From Heterocephalus glaber (taxonomy: Eukaryota; Chordata; Mammalia; Rodentia; Bathyergidae): a DNA stretch of 64,000 nucleotides. Positions 22,681 to 34,640 of this stretch are shown here, one piece after another (position 1 is the first letter of the stretch; each line of letters opens with the position of its first letter). The notes below the pieces were generated by a model that had not been told where the DNA came from, made no database searches, and saw nothing but the letters and a program-made list of their open reading frames with translations. Both the position numbers and the translations under genes were made by a program. The stretch is taken from contig NW_004624747.1 in assembly GCF_000247695.1 (NCBI RefSeq), positions 26,899,292-26,963,291 on the forward strand. The letters are read 5' to 3'.

Positions 22681-25600
22681 GTAGGAAGTAGCCAAGACAC
22701 CAAGAAGACCTCCGTGTGCAGAGGGAGAGTGTGGCACCAACCCAGGAAAGGGGCAGAAGCCTGGTCTGCTGGCCCCACGTGTGTCCCTCTTGGGAGGGCG
22801 CATCTAGCTGGTCCATGGGCTGCCAGGGGCAGGTGGCTGAGGGAGATCTGGTCTGCTTTTCATGTCCGGTACCCAGTGTGGCTCACGGGACATGGCTCTG
22901 GAGGACCTCAGCAGAAGCCGAGGCTGGGTACTGGCTGGTGAGGACAGCAGCCTGGGGCAGAGTGGTCAGCAGTGGAGAACTGGGTGGTTCTGGTCCTGAT
23001 CTGGGGCTTCTGGTAGGCTGAGCATCATCCGTTTTGAGAGACGTGGGGGAGGTGGAAGGCTCTGAGGAACACTTTGGAGATAGAGACCTGGGGTCCCGTT
23101 AATGCGGGATGACTCCAGGAGGACCGGCAATGGGACACCAGGTCCCCACCCAGTCCAGACACAGAGTCCAGTGCGGCCGCATGTGGAAGTGGGACCTAAA
23201 AGGAGGTGGCTACGGTTACGAGAGGTTTCGAGGACCCTCCCCAGGCCAACATGTCTGCTTTCCTTCTAGACTGAGACACCAGGGCCTGAACAGAGGACGC
23301 CACAGGAGGACAGCCGGAAGTGACGTCACAAGCCGGGAGGAGGGCATGGGCAAAGCCAAGCTTGCCCACAGCTGGACCTTGACTGCCAGCCTCCTCCGCA
23401 TGGCAGAAACTGACTTCCGTCGTTGAAGCCGGCCAGTATGTAACACTGTGTTGTGGCAAAGCCAGGAAACACCTCCATTAGATCTGGGAGGAAAGACTGA
23501 TGTGTGTTTTGAATGTATTTGGTGTCAAATATCTTAGACAGCCAAGTGGAGACGCGCCTTACGAGGGGAGAGATGTCTGGGAAAGGTCCGGGTTGTAAAC
23601 AGTAGATGCCCCATGAATGAAGGTTATGCGTCAGTAAATGAGCCCTTATTTCAGACGTGACCGGGCGCATTCGGGGTGGTACGGCCCCAGAGCTAGAGTG
23701 AGGGATAGTTTGCTGTCACTAAGCATGTGTCTTCAGTGGACCATGACCTTGTAACAGCCCAGGGTGAAGCTTGGGAATCGGGGGCCATCGAGATGAGTCC
23801 TTTTCGTGGGTCTATCTGTGAGGAAAGGACCCCGGTGAACGCCCTTGTGAGCACAGAGCCCCCTGGGAGCATCCTCGGTGGCTCCCATCTGTGCACCAAC
23901 CCGCAAGGATCCGAGCGCAGGCAGAGAGCAGGCCACACCAGTTGACCACTGGCCCACTTCCAGTGCAGGAGCACCGGGTCTTGGACCAACAGCCCTCAGC
24001 CAAGCGGTGAGCAAAATACCACTCCTCAGAGGAGAAACCGGCGTGGGCGGGTGCTCACAAGCATGGTGACCTGGTGACCTGGGCCACGTCCGTAAGTCTG
24101 GGACATTCTAAGGCCCCTCCAGAGCCCACGGAGCAACGGTTCCCGCACCCGGCCTCCTGCAGACTGCGACAGCTCTGTTGGGCTCGCATCACCCTCATTT
24201 CAACCCACGGACCCCAAAGGCTGGGTTTGGCAGGCTCCAAGGGCCCTGCTTCTTTTCCCTCTTCCATTAATCCCTCAGTTAGCACAATGCACGGCTTTGT
24301 CGGGATATGCATTTGTTTCTCTGCTTGGAGAAGCCAGATGCACCTGAAGCCAGGCTGGACCTGGCCATCGTGGGGACTGCAGAGCTGGACCCTGCACCAG
24401 CTAGCCTCACTCTGCCCCTGGCCCCTGCTTCTAGCACTTTCCCTCACGGCGCAAAGCCTGGCCGAACCAGTTCACCTCAGGAGCCAGTGGATGTCAGCCA
24501 GGCACCATGCGGCTAATTAGAAAGGGCCCAGCTGCCGCTGGAAGTAGCTGCTGGGTGGCCTGCAGCCCTGGGTGTGGATGGCTCTCAGGGTGAGGAAGGG
24601 TGGTGGGTGGACTCTTGCTGGCCACAAGCAGCCCCTGTCCACCCCCCCAACAGCCCCAGCACTCCCAGATTCTCCACCTGGGGGCACTTGCTTCTCGCCG
24701 GTCATTTTGCTCCACAGGGGTTCTGTTTTCGTCATGCAGAACACCTCACTGCCACCAGATCCAATCCCTGAGAACAACTTCCGGCTCAGCCAATTTAAGA
24801 AATTGAACGATGAGAACTGGACAGGATGGGGAGAATTGTCCCTGGATGAGAACAAAATGCAGGCATCGCTCCTCGCCGCCCCCCCCCCCGATATGCTGAC
24901 AACTGCAGAAACAGGTTTTTGTAGCTCAGGGTAAAGCAGGTATGATGACCCTCCCTCTGTAATTTGAATCCCCCACACCTGAGGCTCCAGCTCTGGAAGC
25001 CCGGGTCTGAGGCGCTGCAGTCACCTGTTTACAAAGGCGGCTGGTATCCATCGGCACCACAGGTTCGAAAGCAGATTTGGGTGCAGATTCGAATGCAGCC
25101 AGGACCTCGAAGGGGCTGGGACCAGCGTCCCACAGCTCCTGGCTCCTGATCCCAGCTGCCTGCAGCTCTGTGCCTTTGGCTTCTGACCCCTGCTGTCTCC
25201 GCCTCCCACAGACCCCGGCTCTGCCTCTGCCTCGTGGTGAGCGCCCTAGATCAGAAGTAGCACCACGGGTCCTGCGCCCACATCCCCTGTAGGCCAGGAG
25301 CGGCTAATCCACCCCACTCTCCACAATCCTCTGCGATGCACACGAGGGCGCCTGGAGCACTTTCAGCCGACCCCAGAAGACAGAATGAAGAATTTAAAGT
25401 AGCCAGGATTTCCCAGGAATCCCACTTAAGAGTCTGGCCATAGAAGCAGTTCTAAAAGACTGAATGGAAAAGAGGGTGGGAGGAGAAAAGACTGAAAAAC
25501 ACTATTCTCCTTCTTCCTGTTCAGTTTTCTTTTCCCTTTGGGTTTTTAGGGAGACCAGTTTTGAAGAGAAAGTCAGCCTCAGAGGCAGAGACTCAAGGTA

Positions 25601-27479
25601 CCTGCACTGCCTCTGCAGGGAGAGGGAGGTTCCGGCCCAGGAACGCAGGGGCTGTGTTCTGGGAACCACGCTGTGAAGAGAGGGGCACCAGCCACACTTT
25701 TCCTGAGCAGAAGAACGGGCATCCAGCTCACGGACTGCCAGCTTTTCCCTGTGGCCGCCTGAAGCCTCCCTCCTCCCCGCAGACAGCAACGCCGAGCTCC
25801 CAAATGGGCAAAGTGCACTGAGGTGCCAGATCTCCCTCACCTCTGATGCGAATCTCACTTCCGATTCCTCCTCTTCTCTGTCCCCAGTGGTCCTTAGAGT
25901 TTGTCACGTGCTTGACACAGAAGACATTCTTTGCTCGGTGCATTTTGCTCTGTTTATCTTTATTTTGGGAGAATTTGTAAAATAATGATGTCCCTTCTGC
26001 CATCGAAGCCCAACCTTTTTGAGCGCTCCCATTGTGACGCAGTGTAAAAATCATAATAGCGTTCATCACATTTAGTTTTCCTGGCGACTTACGGCGGGAT
26101 CACCTGGATGTGTCCTCCCTGATGTGCATGGTGGTGGGTGACCTGTTCCCCAAAGTCTACACCAGCTGCACATGAACATGGACCAGGGCATGCATGCAGT
26201 CCCAAGCTGAGCAACCATCAGACCTGTGGCACACAAGTGCTTGCTCCTTGCAGGACGAGGGATGCGCTGACGAAGCCGCTCTGGAGGTTGTTAGCAGGTG
26301 TGACACTGCTGTCACTAGTGAGCCCCTGCCAGGGACTCCAGATCACCAGCTCTTTAGGAGAGGAACACACAGAAATCCTTCACTGCTCACCACGGGGGCA
26401 TACGCTCCCCAAACAGTCTGTAGCTTGTGACTGTGTTTACTTGCAATGTCCTGAACCCATTAAGACATCCGCCCACAGGGGACTCAGGCTGCTAGCGCCC
26501 AATGGACTCCCGAAGCAGTGGAAATCCTCATGATCACCAGTTACCCGGGCACGGCTTCTAGGCATGGAGAGGAGCACAGAAGGGCTGTGTCTGTGGATCC
26601 CAGGTGCGAATGTGTTTCCCTGTGTGGAGTCCCAGACGAGCAGCTCTCGGGTGAGGGAAGGAGGAGCAGACCGGAAGCTGCACGCTGGGCTCTCAGCAAG
26701 ACCCTCCCGGCTCACAGGGAAGTCAGGGGCGGGGCGGTGAAGAGCCTGGTAAAGGACAGGGTGCACCCACGGGGGCATGAGAACAGGGAGGGGAGGCTGG
26801 GAACGGTCCCCCAGGCAGGGACAGTCACGGGGCTGTACAGCGTGTGGCTTGCACACTGCATAGCACACTCTGTGGCAGGCCCCCTTATGCCCGAGTGGCC
26901 ACCACATACTGTCCCCTGTGCTCCCCACAACAGTGGGCTCTGCTCCTCTGCTTGGGGCTGGGCCGGGTGGCTGCGCCGGGCAGGGACACTCCTGGGCCTT
27001 CTGGGCTGGGGCTCTCAAGTGGCAGTTTGTTGAAAATATGTGGCAACCCTTAAGTTTGGAGCCTGCAGCTACCAGGCAGGAAACCAGGGGACTGAGAAGG
27101 CAGCAACAGAGGACAGCACACGTGGCAGCCCACGGTCCAGTGCACGCCCCCCGGACAGGGGCATAAGGGAGCCTCAGAGGAGCTGGCAATTCCCACACTG
27201 GCTGAGAGGCCGCCCAGCTGGGGCTGGGCAGGGGGACAGTGAGGAGCAACCACAGGCCTGTCACACGCCTGCCCCTCCCCACTGCTCAGCACAGGGATTT
27301 GAGGCTACGGGGTCACCATGGTGCCCAGAAAGGGACCGGAACTCCAGGACCAGGTGGGCGTGCTGCAAGGGGCTTGCGGGCGTGTCAATGCCAGACGGTG
27401 ATTTATAAAGGCACAACGATAAGCACAGGATAGAAAATGTACTCAAAGCAAACCTTGGCACAGTGAAAGAGCTTGGGAG
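22681..27479. other. Non-coding stretch
   Basis: No gene or confident repeat identified. It includes an 11-base C run at 24879-24889 and an AT-richer part at 25850-26080. The antisense 281-codon frame at 26437-27282 has no family signature and is opposed by plus-strand frames over the same DNA, so I do not call it. Confidence 0.5.
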
Positions 27480-27755
27480 ATACGTGGGGGATTTGAATAT
27501 GGGCTCAGATAATAGAAGCGATGAAATTACAGTTATTCTGGTAATGAGGGATAATATCACGCATTACGGTTACGTTTGGAAAATACCCATTCTCATGCTG
27601 AGGAGCTGCCTGCTGGAGGAGCGGTGGAAGAATCGCTTTCAAGTGGCCTGGCCCGGGAGGGGAGAGAGAGGGTAAGGCAGCGGCTTCGCGTAGCTGGAGA
27701 GCATTTGAGCTTCTGTGTACGACTGTTCTGTATTTTGTTCATAGGAAAATAAAAG
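27480..27755 (+). repeat. Unclassified ancient repeat-like segment
   Basis: ATTACAGTTATTCTGG, GGTTACGTTTGGAAAAT and ATTTGAGCTTCTG...TGTTCTGTATTTTG before AAAATAAAAGG resemble the 3' part of an old dispersed mammalian repeat with an A-rich end, but I cannot assign its family. Confidence 0.35.
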
Positions 27756-27829
27756 GTGAGTGTGGGAGGAGGGGAGTTTACCTCGCAGGACTATGAAGGA
27801 AAGAGGAGGAAAACTCCTAGGTGCCCCGG

Positions 27830-28110
27830 AGCTGAGAGCTGGAGAAGGAGAGGCTCCCGCGACGAGGTGGTGCCGGGAGGCCCCGACACCTCTGCCCCAT
27901 CTGCCCGGTCCATTTGGGACCGAGATGACAGGCGGTCAGCCCCGGACGGCACCAGGAGCGTGGCAGGTAAGCGCTGAGTTCAGTACCAGCGATGGAAGCG
28001 CGGCCAGGGTTTCTCTCTCCGCAAGGACTGTGGTCAGAAGGGGCGGGGCTCGGGTGGCAACGGGGCGACCGAGGGACGCCTGCATTCAGCCCCAGCCAGG
28101 GGGCGTCTGA
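27830..28110. promoter_or_regulatory. Small CpG-rich patch with splice-donor-like site
   Basis: Dense CpG compared with adjoining DNA, including GCGACGAGG, GGGGCGGGGC and GGCAACGGGGCGACCG. GGCAG|GTAAGC at 27966/27967 is a near-consensus splice donor. CCAGCCAGGGGGCG at 28092 contains a CTCF-like core. A first exon of an unknown transcript is possible, but no transcript can be inferred from sequence alone. Confidence 0.3.
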
Positions 28111-28369
28111 GCCTCCAGTTTTCAGAAGCCGAAAACTGCGGCAGTGACAGCCCTCGAGATGTCCAGATGATGCACGCACATGTGAGGACCCCACGCAGGC
28201 CGAATGTGGCCACTTCCTGGGGCTGTGCCAGACACCCCAGGAGTCCGCTGGGGGCCCTGGCTGACATTCGCGTGTCCCTGGAGGCCTGGCGGCATCACGG
28301 CTCCCACCTCCCTTGCACACTGACACAGCAGCTGATGCGGCAGCTCCGCCCAGGAAGCTCTTGCTTTAA
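28111..28369. other. Non-coding stretch
   Basis: No supported feature. Confidence 0.5.
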
Positions 28370-28500
28370 TCTTCCCGCTGCAGAAATCCCGTCAGAAGGG
28401 CTGCCAGGTGCTGCGCAGAGGTCACACGGTAACAGCAAAGAGCTGGGACGGCGGAGCCTGAGCCCAGGGTGGCAGTGCCTCCGCTCCAGCAGGGCTAACA
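28370..28500 (+). mobile_element. MIR SINE fossil
   Basis: The order GCAGAAATCCCGTCAGAAGG, AGAGGTCACACGGTAACAGC, AGAGCTGGGACGG...GAGCCTGAGCCCAGG matches the 3' half of MIR (the 'GGTCACACAGC...GAGCTGGGATTTGAACCCAGG' region). Confidence 0.72.
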
Positions 28501-30394
28501 GACCAATTAATGGTGCCGGACTCAGCTCCCCGGCCTATTCGTCGTGTGGATGATGGAGCAGCCCTGCTACTCGTGGTGACGGGTGGCCAGGCACATGCTA
28601 ACGGGCCGGCTTCCTGTGCAGCCCACTCAGGGACCTTGGCGTGACACCTGGTGGCCTCATCCTGCCCCAGACAGAGGCTCCTGGGCAGCAGGGCTCTTCC
28701 GAGGCAGGGCTGCCACTGCTTCTGTAGAGGACAGGCAGTGACCGCAGGGGTCCTGCTTGGGCCCTGTGGTCTTTTTCACCACAAAGACTCAGTCTGGCTA
28801 CATCAGGGAATTGGCAAACAGAGGGTAGGGCCGAGTGCTGGTAAAACTTTATTGACAGAACAGGTGGAGGGCTGGAGTTGGTGCACACAGAGTCCCTGGC
28901 TGACTCTGGCTCCCTGAACCTGTAACCACTGACCCCGTGTCCCCAGCTGCGCTGCAATGTGGCGGCGGACGGCGGCGTAGCTCAGCGGTTTTCTGCCCCA
29001 AGGTAATTAATGCTTTGTTTCTTTTCTTGTTTATCCCTCGACTCCTCCCTGTTCAGAGAGGGAGAATGAGTCTCACGTCGCCCCGGTGCATGAACAGGGT
29101 GTTACAACAGGAATAAACCCAGACACTTGGTTGGCTTTTGTTTGCTTCTCTGTTAAAGTTTAGTTTATGAACTTTGTAAGTGACATGAGTGACGGGGGCT
29201 GACCCACTACAGAGCTAGCATCTGCAGTGGTGGCGCCCTGGGTGGAGCCACAGGGGCACCTATAGCCCGGGGAGACGATGTGGGGGACCCTTCGCCAAGT
29301 GGACTCTGAGGACAGGGGACCCCAGGGACCCGAGGGAGCAAGGACACCGCCCCACGTGCCTGAGCTGCCCCATGGCGGGCCCACACTCAGGCGCCAGCTA
29401 TGACTTAGTGGAGGGCAGCAGCCCAGGCTGGCCTCGCACACACGCTCACCCAGCTCCCTGCTACCATTCCTTTGTGTCACATAACACAAAAGTAACATTT
29501 GGCCTAGAAAATGATTAGGAAATAATACACATTTCTGTTTGAAGGGTGAGGGTGTGTACTGTATGTGCTCCATCTGTGAGTCCAGAGTGAAGCCTGGTGG
29601 CTGGGAAAACAGATCTTGAGCAGCACCGGCGAACTCTACTCTGTCCCTCTCCCTGGGGCTGTGTGCAGGTCCCGCGAGCCCAGGAGAGGGAGAGGGCGCT
29701 AGAGCCCTGTGTCGCTGTCGGTGCCACTTTTAGCCTCCTGGCTGTCGGCTGTCGCCTCTGACAGGCAGAGTAGATGGGGTGATGCCACGCTCACAAATGG
29801 CACCCGCACCCGCTCGACAGCGTCCCTGCTGCACATGACTTGCCCTCTCTGCTCGGCGCAGGGTGCCCGGAGACTTGGCACCTGGAAGCTTCCGCTCTGC
29901 CCAGAGTCCACCGGCTGAAGACACCACCTGCCCGTGACAGTCGCGTCACAGGGGCCAAGATCTTCCCACAGGGAGAGACTAAGAATATTCAGAAAAAACA
30001 AGCATACACCAATTTGTAGCCACAAATTCCCATTTTGAATGGGGTCATGCTCTGGAAGTCTCCAGGAAACAGAATGAAAGTTGTGGATTGTTTATTCTCC
30101 AGCCCGCCATGTTCCCCAGAGCCCCAGCGTAGAAGGATCAGCCCCCAGGAGCCCCCAGTCTGCTCCCATGAGCACTGCCGCCCACTGTCTGAGGCACCAG
30201 CCGCAAGCTGCCCCACAGGACTGCAGCCTGGGTCCCCCCAGCTGGTGCGCCCAGCCTGGCCCCCTCCGCTAATCTCAGAAGAGGGCAGCCCCCTAAATAG
30301 CTCTGCAGTTTTGTTGGTGTGTTTTGTCTCATGAAATTAGTCAGCCATGTGCCTGTGTATGTCACACTGTACGATGACAACTCACAGGAGGGAA
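28501..30394. other. Non-coding stretch
   Basis: Unassigned. GGCGGCGTAGCTCAGCGGTT at about 28971 may be a scrap of an ID SINE A-box. No coding signal. Confidence 0.45.
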
Positions 30395-30612
30395 ACTGTC
30401 ACTTTTCATAATTCAGAGGCTTGAATGATTGCAAGGCGCCGCCAAACGATGAATATTCCCAGCCATTATAAAAGCTGATGGCGCTCGACAGATGCGCTGG
30501 AAATGCCACAGAGCCCAGGAGCCATTTGTCACCACTGGCATTTGGACTGTCAGAGCCTGGGAGTCTGTTGGACCTTAACATTTTGCTTCTGATTAGAAAC
30601 AATAAAATGCAA
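30395..30612. promoter_or_regulatory. Candidate conserved non-coding element
   Basis: A compact, non-repetitive block of balanced composition that stands out from its GC-rich flanks. It contains CATAATTCAG, GAATGATTGC, ATGAATATTCCC, CCATTATAAAAG and GATTAGAAACAATAAAA. The density of TF-like words and lack of repeat resemblance suggest an enhancer. Conservation has to be tested. Confidence 0.35.
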
Positions 30613-30964
30613 AGTGCTGCACCACAGGAAGTGCATCTCCTGCCTCTTCAAAGCCCTACAAGGAAAGCTCACGTGTGCCTGTCAGGAGACAGGCAGGGGC
30701 TGGTCCCCTCCGGGAGGGGTCCTGAAGCCATTGAAGGCTCTGTTCCTGGTGGGGCCTGGCCCTTTGGGGTCAGGGCAGGGACGCTCCCCACTGTGACCAA
30801 TGAGCCCAGCAAAGGCCCCTGTGTGGGTGGACATCTGCTCTGGGATCCCAGCTGGAAAGAGCCTTGGTCCTGCCTCTCAGGCACATACGACACTGCTTTG
30901 GAGAATGGCGTGGGGAGTGCAGAGATGCCTTGCCATCACACCGAGGAACCTGGGCTGAAGTGTT
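30613..30964. other. Non-coding stretch
   Basis: GC-rich, no supported feature. Confidence 0.5.
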
Positions 30965-31062
30965 AGGGATTTGACTCTAGACTCACTTTTCCTTCTTTAT
31001 TTCTGTGACCCTAAGGATCTCACCAAGCCTCTGTTTTCTTGTTTCAGAGACAGGTTGTAAAA
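30965..31062 (+). mobile_element. MIR SINE fossil
   Basis: GACTCTAGACTCAC, then TTTCTGTGACCCTAAGGATC, then AAGCCTCTGTTTTCTTG matches MIR's 'TGTGTGACCTTGGGCAAGTC...GAGCCTCAGTTTCCTC' order. Confidence 0.65.
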
Positions 31063-31194
31063 GTGGTTTAAAGTTCGCTGTAGGGTAGATGGAGCTCCCC
31101 ACTGTCCCCACTGTGGAACCTGAGGAGGGTGGGAGGCCACATTTGGCCATGTGGAGCAGCTGCTGCAGACGCTGGGAGCAGAAGCTCAGCCTCA

Positions 31195-31340
31195 GCTCCC
31201 TCATCATCAGTGCCGTCATGGCTGCCTCCATTGCCAGCATCCTTACGGTCATCACCATCCGTGCATCACCACCAGCATCATGACTCTCGCCCCTTCGCCA
31301 TCAGCAGCCTCACCAGCACCACCAGCATCACTGAAGCTGT
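31195..31340 (+). repeat. Degenerate (CAT/CAC/CAG)n triplet repeat
   Basis: Repeated ATCA, ACCACCAGCATC and CAGCACCACCAGCATC words over about 145 bp. Interruptions make it an old microsatellite. The apparent Ser/Ile/Val-rich frames across it are products of the repeat. Confidence 0.75.
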
Positions 31341-32999
31341 GGAGAACAAAGTGAAGCCCAATTTTCCCTCTGAACACATTTCCCCCAGAAGCAGTTAGTT
31401 TTTCCTTACCACCAACAAACAAGTTTGCAAAAGCCAATACCAGCTCAATACGCATTCCATTTGTTCCACACGATGCAGCTACCCTTTAAAAAACTCAAGA
31501 TTTCAGACCCGAGAGACTTCGCATGAAGTCCCAGCTTCTCCTGACACCAGCAGATGGAGCCCTAGGGGCACCTCCAGTTGGCAAAGTTGGCTCCTCCGGA
31601 GGAGCCCTCCTCTCCTAAGACGAAATCTTCCCGCTTCATCACAGTCCTCGACACCTCCATTGCCTCAGGACTGCGGGCTTCTGTAATTCATTCTGTCTGA
31701 GTTATTCTTGCTGGTGCATGGGCTTGCTAGCTTCTATTTCAAAATCACTTGATTAGATTTTTTTCTAATTTGCCAATGTTTCTGTTAAATGGAGTCAGTG
31801 TTATGAATACAAATAATATTTAATATTTAAATAAGTTTTCAACTCAATCATCCTGAATACTTAAAGAATATATTTTTAATGGAACAGCCTTCAAAACTCA
31901 AGGTGTCTGTTTTCCCTCTTTGTCCCAGAGACAGGAGTCTCTAGAAGCCAGCACAGCAGTAATATTTAGAAGACAAATTACTCAGTAACCATGGGGAAGA
32001 GAGTATCGGTGCAGACATGAACGGGACTGGGTACAGCAGTTCCGCGTCCTCAACGTAGTGTGGCCTTTCCAGCTTGGGCAGACAGACAGACCTAGCTGAG
32101 GACGTGGGCGACATCAAAGGCAAATGGCAAAATGGGGGAAACGTACAGTTTATAAATACAGAAATAAGACTCAGTTTTCCATATAGAAATTTCTCCTACA
32201 AATCAGTGAGAAACAGGACGGAGCCCAGTGAGGCCAGGCCACAGTGATGATTTAAAAGGGATACATGTTCTCCAGAACTACAGGCGCGTGACGCGGGCAG
32301 GTGCGTGCAACCACACACACTCACACACACACACGCTGACATGTGGCTCAGCGCTCCTTTGGGTCCGTGGGTCTTTGCCCCGTCCAAGTGAGATGGGCGA
32401 AATGAAGTCCTTCCTCCCCGGAGCAAGTTTGTGCCTTTGCACCCTGGCTGCTTGCAGCAGTGACGATCCCCTCAGAAGCGCGGGGAGGCCCAGTGGCAGG
32501 CGTTGGCCGGGCTGTTGATGGCCCGCACCACGCCCCAGCTGAAGGAGGGCGGTCCCACGCCAACGCAAAGCCAGAGCTGGTAGCCTTAGCAATTTGGCCA
32601 GGTGTCCCCAAGCTGTCCCGGGCCAACGTGCTGGACCAAAGCCGAGACAGGAGCTGATGGATGTCAGTGTGAGCCCTGTCACGCTGAAGGGAAGTCAGTA
32701 AATGTCACCGGCCAGACGTTTGCAGAGGTTCTTTAAGCGACTGTATTTTACCGCCCCGGGAAGGGGTGCGCCCGTGACCTCCATTCCCAGCTCAGAACAC
32801 AGAGGCACTAGCAAGAGGCAGGACCCGGACGGAGTCCGCCTGCTCCGTGTCGCCAGGGATCTGACAGAGGCGCCACCTCCCCCGCCCTGGTCCCCGTGGT
32901 GCCCGCGACTCCTACGCAGACATCCAAACCCAGGGCGCAAACTTCCCACTCAGAGAGCGATGCTGAAAGAAGAAATGTAGGCGAGGCCTATGTTGGGGC
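31341..32999. other. Non-coding stretch with an AT-rich centre
   Basis: No gene. The block 31690-31890 is strongly AT-rich and CpG-free with several ATTTAA/TTTAAATA words. A (CA)n microsatellite lies at 32311-32334. The rest is GC-rich and unassigned. Confidence 0.5.
32311..32334 (+). repeat. (CA)n microsatellite
   Basis: Short CA run interrupted once by CTCA. Confidence 0.9.
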
Positions 33000-33560
33000 G
33001 CCGCCTGTAGTGGACCTAGACCCCTACTTTGTCCCCCACCACCCCGACCCGGGCGAACAAGGGTGAATGACGAAGCCGCGGAGTCAGTTTAGCATGTGGG
33101 CGCCAGGGGACGCTCACCCCCGGCGGGCAGAGGAGCCCCGCCTCTGGCTCCCCTCAGCTCCCTTCACCCAAACACGGGCACGGGCGGCCAGAGCAAGGCG
33201 AGGCCCACCTGCTTCCCAGTGCCGCGAGCGCGTGCTCGGGTGCACGGCTGGCCCTCGGCTGCCCTAACTTTGCCCTACTGCGCAGTCGCCCCCGCCTGCA
33301 GCCTTGCTCCTGGCGCTCAGAGGAGGCCGGGCAGCCTCAAGTCTCCTCTCCGACAAGCGCGCCTCTCGTCCCGCAGCCGACCGGCCGGACGCGTGGCTGG
33401 GGGAGAACTGCACACTGCATCCTCGCCGTGGACAAGCGCCGACATCTGCCCCGGCTGAAGTCACTGATCTCAGCGCGGCCACGCGCTGCCGTCCTAGACG
33501 AGGCCACAGAGTCGCCACAGCGCAAGTGCAGAGTCTTTGGGGCCCCCGGCCTCCGGGTTA
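33000..33560. promoter_or_regulatory. CpG island, candidate promoter
   Basis: High GC with many CpGs: I count about 14 in the 120 bases from 33361. Includes CCGACCGGCCGGACGCG and GCCGCGAGCGCGTGC. CTGCGCAGT at 33278 is close to the NRF1 core. GGCGCTCAGAGGAGG and CCCGCCTCTGG add GC-box-like words. There is no TATA box, no defined first exon and no annotated gene to attach it to. Confidence 0.5.
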
Positions 33561-34289
33561 TGCGCAGGATTCAAGCTTTCCACAGAACAGAGAGAGAAGG
33601 TGTGGGACAACTGGAATGCTTTCCCGGCCAGGCCTGGGATGGATTCCATCACCTCCTCGGTTCCCCTGGGGGGGACAGAGAAGTGGGAGACGTGGGGACC
33701 GTTGATGTCCCAAGAAGGAGACTCGGGGACTGTGGGTCACAGCACACGGCCTCTGCTTCCAGACGTGCATGGTGTGGGGCCTTAGCAAGCATGCTTAACT
33801 GGGATTGTTCGTCTGAATGACCGAGCGAGCTTCTAGGAAATCCATATTCTGGGTCCCACCTGGAAGCGCAGAATCAAAGTCACAGCCAGGCCGGGCCCTG
33901 CGGGATTTCGATGTCCGCCCAGCACCCGCCCCCCCCCCAGCGCAGCTGAGGCTGAGCACGGTGCACCCAGGTGCTTCCTAACCGCCCCATCTTCCATGTG
34001 CCTTGATTCTGCCGTCTCCCTTTTAAATTTTCAGCTGTAAAAACAGAGAGGACCGTGCCCTCAGCAGTGATGGCCACTTCTGGCCTCCAGATCCCAGAGG
34101 CTTGAGGTGGGTCCTAGGGTCATGAACGTCCCTGAGACTTCCTCGAGGGCTCCTGGAATGACCTTCCTCTTCGCATCCTCCCGCCTTTGTGTCTTGCTGG
34201 GATCAGCAATGCTCTCCAGGGTCTCTCTGCCAGCGCCCCAGCACCCACAGCCCCCAGAGCACCCTAGGTTGATCTGCAGCCCTCTGTCC
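33561..34289. other. Non-coding stretch
   Basis: No supported feature other than a 10-base C run at 33929-33938. Confidence 0.5.
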
Positions 34290-34640
34290 TCTGCACGGCT
34301 CCACGATTGTCAATATGCATTTATCCCTCTACCTCTGAAATATTGGGCTGCCGATAATGTCTGGCTCCTCGAAGTACGGGGGGCACTTTCCTATTATGTA
34401 GCTTCATAAAATGAGCTCGGACTGACGGATGCCCGTCATAAAACGGAGGAAGCTGGCGGTGCTGAGTCAGAGGGAAACTGCGGATTTTCTATTGACCTGA
34501 AACTTTCTCCCTTTCCTTAGAAGAGGTTGGCTGGTTCTCCTTGACATTCTCTCATTAAACCATAGGTAATAAATAGATAATGCAAGTGGGGAGGCTTCAG
34601 GAAGGGGACCGCAGGCTGACTGGAGCCATTTAATAAGAGG
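34290..34640. promoter_or_regulatory. Candidate conserved non-coding element
   Basis: Balanced, non-repetitive block between GC-rich flanks. It has TCAATATGCATTTATCC (POU-like), CCGATAATGTC, CTATTATGTAGCTTCATAAA, TGCTGAGTCAG (AP-1/MAF-like at about 34459), CCATAGGTAATAAATAG and CATTTAATAAG. Enhancer identity is inferred from texture only. Confidence 0.35.

Noticed and set aside
31195..31340. Hydrophobic Ser/Ile-rich peptide as a membrane segment
   Set aside because: It is the translation of a degenerate CAT/CAC triplet repeat.
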